Translations under genes and position numbers: made by a program
Shown: positions 25,680 through 32,056 of the stretch, piece by piece
Layout: the number at the start of each line of letters is the position of its first letter
How positions within the stretch are numbered: the stretch's first letter is position 1
Assembly: GCF_902150035.1 (NCBI RefSeq)
Contig: NZ_LR597501.1
Span: forward strand, 186,001-250,000
Reading direction: 5' to 3'
From: Enorma burkinafasonensis
Lineage (GTDB): Bacteria > Actinomycetota > Coriobacteriia > Coriobacteriales > Coriobacteriaceae
DNA length: 64,000 nucleotides
The notes under the pieces: generated by a model
Database searches by the model: none
Told to the model about the DNA's origin: nothing
What the model saw: the letters and a program-made list of their open reading frames with translations, nothing else

Positions 25680-27035
25680 ATGCCCTTCCCCCGCCTCGCC
25701 TGCTTCACCGCCCGCCGCGTCCGCGACCTCGAGCACGCACTCGGCATGAACGCGGGCAACTTCCCCGGCGAGGTCGCCATGCGCCTCGATCGCGACGTCC
25801 TCTCGTTCGAGGCGGGCAAGATCACCGAGGCGGCCGTCGTCACGACGGGCACCAACGGCAAGACCACGACGAACAACCTCATGGCGAGCTGCCTGGCCGA
25901 GGCGGGCGCGGAGGTGTTCTGCAACCGCGCGGGCTCGAACCTCGAGGCCGGCATCGTCACCGCCCTCATCGACCCCCGGCGCGCGGCTTTCGCCTTCCTC
26001 GAGTGCGACGAGATGTACACGCGCTTCGTCACGCCCAAGCTCGACCCGCGCATCTTCTGCCTCATCAACCTCTTCGAGGGCGACCAGATCTACCGCTTCG
26101 GCAGCATGGACCGCATCTACGACGCCATCGCCCAGGCGCTCGACGGCGCTCCCGGGATGACGCTCGTGCTGAACGGCGACGACCCCAACTGCCAGGCCGT
26201 CGTCGAGCGCGCCGGCTCCGCGCACGACACGGTCGCCTTCGGTATCGAGGGCGCGCTCGCCGACGACGGCGCCGACGCGTTCGAGGGGGCGCGCTGCCCC
26301 GTGTGCGGCGGGCCGCTCTCGTACGCCCTGCGCCGCTACACCCAGCTCGGCCGCTGGAGCTGCCCTGCCTGCGGCGCCGCGGCGCCAAAGCTCGACGTCG
26401 TCGCACGCAACATCCGCGAGACCGAAGCCGGCTACCTCATCGACATCGCCGGCGCGACCGCCCTCGCCGGCGGCCGCGACTTCTCGCTCGTCGACGTCGA
26501 GGTGCCCTGCACCGGACTCTATATGGTGTACAACGTGCTCGCCGTGCGCATCGCGACGGCGCTGCTCGGCTGCCCCGACGAGGCCTTCAGGCGCGCGGTC
26601 TCGACCTTCGACCCCAGAAACGGGCGCCTGCAGGAGTACCGCGTCCGCGGCCGCGCGATCATGACGAACATGGCCAAGAACCCCGTCGGCTTCAACCAGA
26701 ACATCCGCATGGCGCTCAAGTACCCCGAGCCCTACGCGGTCGCCTTCCTCATGGACGACATGGTGGAGTGCAACGGCGACTACAGCTGGGTCGACGGCAT
26801 CGAGTTCAGCGCGCTCGCGGGCGCGGCGGGCTCGGGCGTGCCGGTGTTCTTCGGCGGCGAGATCGCCGAGCCCCTCGAGCGCGCGCTCGAGGCGGCGGGC
26901 ATCGCCGCCACGCGCGCCGACACCGTCGCCTCCGTCCTCGACGGGCTCGACGCGCACGACGGCCGCAAGCTCTTCGTCATCGCCAACTACCATGCGCTCG
27001 AGCGCGTCTGCAAGGAGCTCGACGGCCTGTCATAG
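25680..27035 (+). CDS. murT: MurT-like lipid II isoglutaminyl synthase subunit (Mur ligase family)
   Basis: Mur-ligase-fold protein of 451 residues. MurT with the glutaminase GatD amidates the D-Glu of lipid II. Seen: Walker-type loop VTTGTNGKTTTNNLM, a central domain with the MurT zinc-ribbon cysteines (CPVCGG ... CPACGA, near residues 205-240), and a C-terminal DUF1727 domain with NMAKNPVGFNQ. The ATG at 25680 follows TTAGGAG. GatD normally follows murT, but the next gene here is a convergent ABC transporter, so the partner must be elsewhere or absent. A folate- or polyglutamate-type ligase is less likely given the ribbon. Confidence 0.88.
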   Translation: MPFPRLACFTARRVRDLEHALGMNAGNFPGEVAMRLDRDVLSFEAGKITEAAVVTTGTNGKTTTNNLMASCLAEAGAEVFCNRAGSNLEAGIVTALIDPRRAAFAFLECDEMYTRFVTPKLDPRIFCLINLFEGDQIYRFGSMDRIYDAIAQALDGAPGMTLVLNGDDPNCQAVVERAGSAHDTVAFGIEGALADDGADAFEGARCPVCGGPLSYALRRYTQLGRWSCPACGAAAPKLDVVARNIRETEAGYLIDIAGATALAGGRDFSLVDVEVPCTGLYMVYNVLAVRIATALLGCPDEAFRRAVSTFDPRNGRLQEYRVRGRAIMTNMAKNPVGFNQNIRMALKYPEPYAVAFLMDDMVECNGDYSWVDGIEFSALAGAAGSGVPVFFGGEIAEPLERALEAAGIAATRADTVASVLDGLDAHDGRKLFVIANYHALERVCKELDGLS

Positions 27036-27097
27036 AGCGGCCGCCGCGCCGTGCGGCTCCGCGCGCCCGCCGGTACTGGCGGTCCGCCGGCGCGCCC

Positions 27098-28912
27098 TCA
27101 GGGCTCGCGGACGTCCTCGAACTGGGCGTTATAGAGCTTCGCGTAGAAGCCGCCCCGGGCGAGCAGCTCCTCGTGCGTGCCCTTCTCGACGATATCGCCG
27201 TCGTCGAGCACCAAGATGAGGTCGGCGCCCCGGATGGTCGAGAGCCGGTGCGCGATCACGAAGCTCGTCCTCCCCTGCATGAGGGCATCCATGGCGCGCT
27301 GGATGCGCTCCTCGGTACGCGTGTCCACGTTCGAGGTCGCCTCGTCCAGGATGAGGATCGGGCGGTCGGCGATGAAGGCGCGCGCGATGGTGAGGAGCTG
27401 CCGCTGGCCCTGGCTCACGTTCGACGCGTCCTCGTTGAGCTCGAAGTCGTACCCGCCCGGGAGCGTGCGGATGAAGTGGTCCGCGAGCGCGGCGCGGGCG
27501 GCGGCACGCACCTCGTCGTCGGTGGCATCGGCGCGCCCGTAGCGGATGTTCTCCAGGATCGAGCCCTTGAAGAGCCAAGTGTCCTGGAGCACCATGGCGA
27601 AGTTCGCCCGCAGCTCGTCGCGCGGCATGGCGCGCAGGTCCACGCCGTCGATGGAAATCGAGCCGTCATCCACGTCGTAGAAGCGCATGAGGAGCTTCAT
27701 GAGGGTCGTCTTGCCGGCGCCCGTGGGACCCACGATGGCGACGGTCTGCCCGGGCTCCACCCTGCAGCTGAAGTCGTGGATGATCGTCTTTTCGGGCACG
27801 TACCCGAAGCGCACGTGGTCGAAGGCGACCGCGCCGCGGCACGCGGGCAGCTCGGCTGCCTTCGCATCCGGGCTCTCCTCGGGCTCCGCGAGGAACTCGA
27901 AGACGCGCTCCGCTGCCGCCGAGAGCATCTGCAGCATGTTGGAGACCTGCGTGAGCTGCGTGATGGGCTGCGTGAAGTTGCGCACGTACTGCATGAACGC
28001 CTGGATGTCGCCGACCGTGATGGCGCCCGACACGGCAAGGAAGGCGCCGATCGACACGACCGCCACGTAGGCGAGGTTCGCGACGAAGTTCATGATGGGC
28101 TGCATGAGACCGGAGAGGAACTGCGAGCGCCAGCCGGACTCGAAGAGCCCCCTGTTCTCGACATCGAACTCATCGAGCGCCCGCGTCTCGCGGTTGAAGA
28201 CCTTGATGACGTTCTGCCCGGAGAAGCTCTCCTCGATGATGCCGTCGACGCGGCCGAGGAGCACCTGCTGCCGACGGAAGTAGCGCTGCGACATGCGCAC
28301 CACGAGCACCACGAGCGCGAGCGACACGGGGATCGTGAGGAACGTGACGCCCGCGAGCGTGATCGAGACCGTGAGCATCATGACCGTCACGCCGATGAGC
28401 TGCGTCACGGATGTCACGAGCTGCGTCACGCTCTGGTTGAGCGACTGGCCGAGCGTGTCGACATCGTTCGTCACGCGCGAGAGCACGTCGCCCACGGAGT
28501 TCGTCTCGAAGTAGCCGAGCGGCATGCGGTCGACCTTCTGGATGATCTCGCGGCGCAGGCGGTAGCACACGCGCTGCGTGATGCCCGTCATGAGCCAGCC
28601 CTGCAGGAAGTTGAGGAAGGCGGACGTGGCGTAGAGGCACATGAGCGTCGCGAGGATGTACCCGATTCCCGCGAAGTCGACCGTACCCGTGCCGGCGACC
28701 TTCTGCGCGATACCCTCGAAGAGCTTCGTCGTCGCCTGGCCGAGGATGCGCGGCCCGATGACGTTGAAGACCACCGATCCGATCGCGCACGCGATGGCGA
28801 CGATGAGCGCCGCGCGCTCCCGGGCGATGTAGGACACGAGCTTCACGATGGTGCCCTTGAAATCCTTGGCGCGCTCGGCGGCAGGCCCGCGCCCTCCCAT
28901 GGGTCCCGGCAT
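27098..28912 (-). CDS. ABC exporter half-transporter, canonical ATPase subunit
   Basis: Fused six-TM and ATPase half-transporter (604 residues), second of a heterodimeric pair. Walker A is GPTGAGKTT, Walker B ILILDEATSNVD with the catalytic Glu, and the H-loop IAHRLSTI is intact; the signature is variant (NVSQGQRQ). It pairs with the upstream subunit, which has the complementary set of canonical and degenerate motifs, as in TM287/TM288-type exporters. The start overlaps the upstream stop (TGATG), so the two are co-translated. The substrate is unknown; drug or peptide export is typical. The gene converges with murT. Confidence 0.93.
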   Translation of the reverse strand: MPGPMGGRGPAAERAKDFKGTIVKLVSYIARERAALIVAIACAIGSVVFNVIGPRILGQATTKLFEGIAQKVAGTGTVDFAGIGYILATLMCLYATSAFLNFLQGWLMTGITQRVCYRLRREIIQKVDRMPLGYFETNSVGDVLSRVTNDVDTLGQSLNQSVTQLVTSVTQLIGVTVMMLTVSITLAGVTFLTIPVSLALVVLVVRMSQRYFRRQQVLLGRVDGIIEESFSGQNVIKVFNRETRALDEFDVENRGLFESGWRSQFLSGLMQPIMNFVANLAYVAVVSIGAFLAVSGAITVGDIQAFMQYVRNFTQPITQLTQVSNMLQMLSAAAERVFEFLAEPEESPDAKAAELPACRGAVAFDHVRFGYVPEKTIIHDFSCRVEPGQTVAIVGPTGAGKTTLMKLLMRFYDVDDGSISIDGVDLRAMPRDELRANFAMVLQDTWLFKGSILENIRYGRADATDDEVRAAARAALADHFIRTLPGGYDFELNEDASNVSQGQRQLLTIARAFIADRPILILDEATSNVDTRTEERIQRAMDALMQGRTSFVIAHRLSTIRGADLILVLDDGDIVEKGTHEELLARGGFYAKLYNAQFEDVREP

Positions 28913-31215
28913 CAGCGCCCACCCCCTTCCAGGGCCACCGCATCCGCGGCGGCGGGCTCCTTATCGAGGCCGAGTTCCTCGGCCGAGAGCTGGCTCTTCG
29001 CAATCTCGAGGTACTCCGGGCAGGTGCACAGGAGCTCCTCGTGCGTGCCCTTGCCCACCACGCGGCCGTCATCGAGCACGATGATCTCCTCCGCGTGCAT
29101 GATGGTCGCGATGCGCTGCGCGACGATAATCACCGCGGCATCGCCCGCGCAGCGCGCGAGCTCGGCGCGGAGCGTCGCGTCGGTCTTGTAGTCGAGCGCG
29201 CTGAACGAATCGTCGAAGACGAGAACGCGAGGCTTGATCGCCAGGGCGCGCGCGATGGACAGGCGCTGGTTCTGGCCGCCCGAGACGTTCGACCCGCCCT
29301 GCGCGATGGGGCTTTCGTAGCCGTCGGGCTTGGCCTCGATGAACTCCGTCGCCTGCGCGATCTGGGCCGCCTCGACCATGTCGGCGTCGGACATGGCCGG
29401 GTCGCCGTACTTGATGTTGCTCTCGATCGTGCCGCTGAAGAGCATGCGCTTCTGCGGCACGTAGCCGATCTGCCGGCGCAGCTCCGCGAGGCCGATATCG
29501 CGGATATCGACGCCGTCGAGCGTGATGGAGCCCTCCGTGACGTCGTAGAGGCGCGGCAGCAGTTGCACGAGCGACGACTTGCCGCAGCCCGTGGAGCCGA
29601 TGATCGCGCAGGTCTTGCCCGGCTCGACCGTGAAGCTCACGTGCTCGAGCGTGGGGACGTCCGCGTCCGGATAGGTGAACGTGACGTCGTTGTAGGACAC
29701 GACGCCACGCCAGCCCTCCCCGTCCTCGCGCGAGACGCGGGCCTCGGGCGCCGGGTCCACGATGCTCGAATGGGTGGCGAGCACCTCCTGCACGCGCTCG
29801 GCGGCCACGTCGGCGCGGGGCAGCATGACCGAGACCATGGTGATGATCATGAAGCTCATGATGACCTGCATCACATAGTTGATGTAGGCCATGAGGTCGC
29901 CCACCATGATGGTCCCGGCGTCGACGCCCTGGCCGCCGAACCACACGATGGCAACGGTCGAGGCGTTCATGACGAGGAGCATGACGGGCATGAGGACGGA
30001 CATGCAGCGGTTCGTGAAGATATAGGCGCGCGTGAGCTCGCGGTTCGCCTCGTCGTAGCGCTCCTGCTCGTACTCCTGGCGGCCGAAGGCGCGGATGGGC
30101 ATGATGCCCGTGATGACCTCGCGGGCGATGAGGTTGTTGCGGTCCACGAGCTTCTGCATGATGCGGAACTTCGGCATGGTCACGCCCATGAGCACGGCGA
30201 TAGCGATGGCGATGGCCGCGACCGCCACGACGAGGATGGGCTCGAGGCCCACGGGGTTCGAGAGCACGCGCACGAGCGACCCGATGCCCATGCACGGCGC
30301 GAAGAGCACGATGCGCATGCACATGACGAGCACCATCTGGATCTGCTGGATATCGTTCGTGGCGCGCGTGATGAGCGAGGCGGCGGAGAACGTGTTCATC
30401 TCGGCCGGCGAGAAGTCGAGCACGCGGCCGTAGAGCTCGTGGCGCAGGTCGCGCGCGATGGCGGCCGAGGTCTTCGACGCGTTGAAGGCGGCGGCGATGG
30501 CGCACGTCGCCGAGAGCAGCGCGAAGCCGAGCATGGTCGCGCCCTGGCGGAAGAGGTAATCGCTCTGCACCTCGTTGAGGTCGACGCCGGCGCGCTCGTA
30601 GGCGCCGCTCACGTAGGCGATGGCGCGCGAGGAGACGATGCTGTCGCCCGTGTCGCCGAGCGCGTCGACGATGGCGGCGCGCGACGCGGCGAGGTCGCCA
30701 GCCGAGAGCAGGCCCGCGTCCACGAGCTTTGAGATGTCGTCCATATCGATGGTATCGCCGAAGACGGCCTCCATCTGCTGGAGAGCGGCGACCTGCGCCT
30801 CCGGCGAGGTGCCGGTCGAGAACACCTGCCCGACGCTTTGGGCGAACGTTTCGGTCGGGATGCCCTGTGCCATCTGGTAGACGAGCATCTCCGCTTCGGC
30901 GAGGGGTCGCTCGAGCGCGGCGCGGTCGTCGGCGGTGCCCGTGAAGGAGCGGACGGCGTCGCCCGTCCCCGCGCTGTAGGCAGCCTCGACCTGCGCGACC
31001 TCGTCCTCCGTGAGGAAGAGCTCGACCTGGGCGAGGTCGTCGGCGCGAATCTTGTCCGGCACGGGGCTCTCGATACCGCCCTGGCTGATGCCCACATCGA
31101 CGATGTCGCTCATGAGCCCGGGCAGCGTGAGCTCGCAGTTCGCCTGGATGCAGAGCAGGGCGAGGGCAATCACCAGGTTCAGAAGGTGGCCCTTGAGAAA
31201 TCCGAATGTCTTCAC
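28912..31215 (-). CDS. ABC exporter half-transporter, degenerate ATPase subunit with large extracytoplasmic insert
   Basis: First subunit of the heterodimer (767 residues, about 170 longer than its partner). Walker A is GSTGCGKSS and the signature NVSGGQNQR is canonical, but Walker B reads VLVFDDSFSALD with Asp at the catalytic Glu position, and the H-loop has Gln (VAQRIATI). These are the marks of the non-catalytic site in heterodimeric exporters. TM1 (about 10-27) and TM2 (about 228-248) are separated by some 175 residues (45-222) instead of a short loop, giving an acidic, helical extracytoplasmic domain. The start is GTG at 31215 with GGAGGG upstream. A long reading further upstream is not used. 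Confidence 0.9.
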   Translation of the reverse strand: MKTFGFLKGHLLNLVIALALLCIQANCELTLPGLMSDIVDVGISQGGIESPVPDKIRADDLAQVELFLTEDEVAQVEAAYSAGTGDAVRSFTGTADDRAALERPLAEAEMLVYQMAQGIPTETFAQSVGQVFSTGTSPEAQVAALQQMEAVFGDTIDMDDISKLVDAGLLSAGDLAASRAAIVDALGDTGDSIVSSRAIAYVSGAYERAGVDLNEVQSDYLFRQGATMLGFALLSATCAIAAAFNASKTSAAIARDLRHELYGRVLDFSPAEMNTFSAASLITRATNDIQQIQMVLVMCMRIVLFAPCMGIGSLVRVLSNPVGLEPILVVAVAAIAIAIAVLMGVTMPKFRIMQKLVDRNNLIAREVITGIMPIRAFGRQEYEQERYDEANRELTRAYIFTNRCMSVLMPVMLLVMNASTVAIVWFGGQGVDAGTIMVGDLMAYINYVMQVIMSFMIITMVSVMLPRADVAAERVQEVLATHSSIVDPAPEARVSREDGEGWRGVVSYNDVTFTYPDADVPTLEHVSFTVEPGKTCAIIGSTGCGKSSLVQLLPRLYDVTEGSITLDGVDIRDIGLAELRRQIGYVPQKRMLFSGTIESNIKYGDPAMSDADMVEAAQIAQATEFIEAKPDGYESPIAQGGSNVSGGQNQRLSIARALAIKPRVLVFDDSFSALDYKTDATLRAELARCAGDAAVIIVAQRIATIMHAEEIIVLDDGRVVGKGTHEELLCTCPEYLEIAKSQLSAEELGLDKEPAAADAVALEGGGR

Positions 31216-31342
31216 GTGACGGTCCCTCCATGCCGGCAGCGGGGAACCCATGCCCCGGTGCGCAAATGCATCTGTTCTACCCGCCCCCCGCCGTCCCAGA
31301 GGCGGCATCGGGAGGAAGGAATCTCCGCCACAGCATCTCCAT

Positions 31343-31360
31343 TGCTTCGGTACCGAAGCA
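31343..31360. promoter_or_regulatory. 18-bp perfect palindrome upstream of the ABC exporter (candidate operator)
   Basis: TGCTTCGGTACCGAAGCA is identical to its reverse complement. It lies about 130 bp before the exporter GTG and 180 bp before rpmB. The size and symmetry suit a dimeric repressor. No regulator gene lies next to it. It shares the central GGTACC with the MerR operator's GTACC half-sites, which may be coincidence. Confidence 0.5.
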
Positions 31361-31475
31361 TCTTGCTGCGGGGCTCCCGGCGGCCGTCGCGGACCCCATA
31401 CCGCCGGCGCGCCGGGGGCACCAACGGCCATTCCTCCCAATAATCATGAAAATTGCACGCAGGAACGACGTTCTG

Positions 31476-31484
31476 TGCTATAGT
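31476..31484 (+). promoter_or_regulatory. rpmB promoter, extended -10
   Basis: TGCTATAGT: a TATAGT -10 box with TG one base upstream, in a locally AT-rich patch 55 bp before rpmB. The TTGCAC hexamer 20 bp upstream is too far for a standard -35, consistent with an extended -10 promoter. Confidence 0.6.
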
Positions 31485-31538
31485 TCCTATCTGTTTGTTC
31501 AGCCGGATGATTCCAGACCACCCAAGGAGGGTTTGAAT

Positions 31539-31727
31539 ATGTCCAAAGTTTGCGAAGTCTGCGGTAAGCACCCCGTTGCTGGTCGCTCCATCAGCCACTC
31601 CCACCGTGTGACCAACCGTAAGTTCCGTCCCAACATCCAGCGCGTCTACTGCGTCGTCGACGGTCAGCGCAAGAAGATGAACGTGTGCACCAACTGCCTC
31701 AAGTCCGGCAAGGTCGCCCGCTCGTAG
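31539..31727 (+). CDS. rpmB: Ribosomal protein L28
   Basis: A 62-residue basic large-subunit protein. It begins MSKVCEVCGKHPVAGRSISH and has a second cysteine pair in VCTNCLKSGKV, so it is the zinc-binding (C+) form. The ATG at 31539 has AAGGAGG upstream. It is monocistronic: an extended -10 promoter precedes it and an intrinsic terminator follows 35 bp after the stop. In many Gram-positives rpmB lies beside asp23; here they are 6 kb apart. Confidence 0.97.
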   Translation: MSKVCEVCGKHPVAGRSISHSHRVTNRKFRPNIQRVYCVVDGQRKKMNVCTNCLKSGKVARS

Positions 31728-31761
31728 CGCTCCCTCTCCTTGGGAACATCGTTGTGCCTTG

Positions 31762-31789
31762 GGCGCATCCCTTCGGGTGCGCCTTTTTT
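31762..31789 (+). terminator. Intrinsic terminator of rpmB
   Basis: Nine-base-pair stem GGCGCATCC / GGGTGCGCC with a CTTC loop, followed by six T. Textbook form, 35 bp after the rpmB stop. Confidence 0.9.
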
Positions 31790-31932
31790 CATTCCGGTCG
31801 TTCCCGGCACGAAAACCAAAGCGCGCCGTTCACGCGAGACCCCATGCCCTCCCCGATGCAAGCCCTTCCGCAGCGCCGCCCGACCCCCTATCGTTACGGA
31901 AACCATGCAGGGGCTCTAACTGTGCCTTTACA

Positions 31933-31962
31933 ATTGAAGCGCTTAAAAAGATTGAAGCGCTT
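31933..31962 (+). promoter_or_regulatory. Tandem ATTGAAGCGCTT boxes upstream of adhE (candidate regulator sites)
   Basis: ATTGAAGCGCTT occurs at 31933-31944 and 31951-31962, an 18-bp period. Each copy is a near-palindrome around AAGCGCTT with a central CG, the pattern of LacI/GalR-family operators. They sit about 50-80 bp upstream of the adhE -10, a position that suits an activator better than a blocking repressor. They do not match the Rex consensus. Confidence 0.55.
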
Positions 31963-32007
31963 TAATTTACCGTTTGCCGGAAATCTGCCGTTCGCCGAGA
32001 AATATCT

Positions 32008-32016
32008 TGCTAAACT
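32008..32016 (+). promoter_or_regulatory. adhE promoter, extended -10
   Basis: TGCTAAACT: -10 TAAACT with an upstream TG, 40 bp before the adhE ATG. No good -35 is visible at 16-18 bp. It matches the TGCTA-type extended -10 of rpmB and rpmF. Confidence 0.5.
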
Positions 32017-32056
32017 TTAAGCCGTAGGGTAAGTCACCAGTCGCAAGGAGAGACAC

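Larger units (their letters stand above)
31216..31538. other. 323-bp divergent gap between the ABC exporter and rpmB
   Basis: Contains an 18-bp perfect palindrome (31343-31360) on the exporter side and the rpmB promoter (31476-31484). The exporter leader could be up to 200 bases long. Reading frames crossing this region resemble no family and lack ribosome sites. No riboswitch consensus was recognised. Confidence 0.5.
31728..32056. other. 329-bp gap between rpmB and adhE
   Basis: Holds the rpmB terminator (31762-31789), two direct copies of ATTGAAGCGCTT (31933-31962), and the adhE extended -10 (32008-32016). The last 130 bp are markedly AT-rich for this genome. The 31790-31920 segment shows nothing recognisable. 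Confidence 0.55.

Noticed and set aside
31933-31962. Rex (redox) operator upstream of adhE
   Set aside because: The boxes lack the TTGTGA/TCACAA half-sites of Rex.
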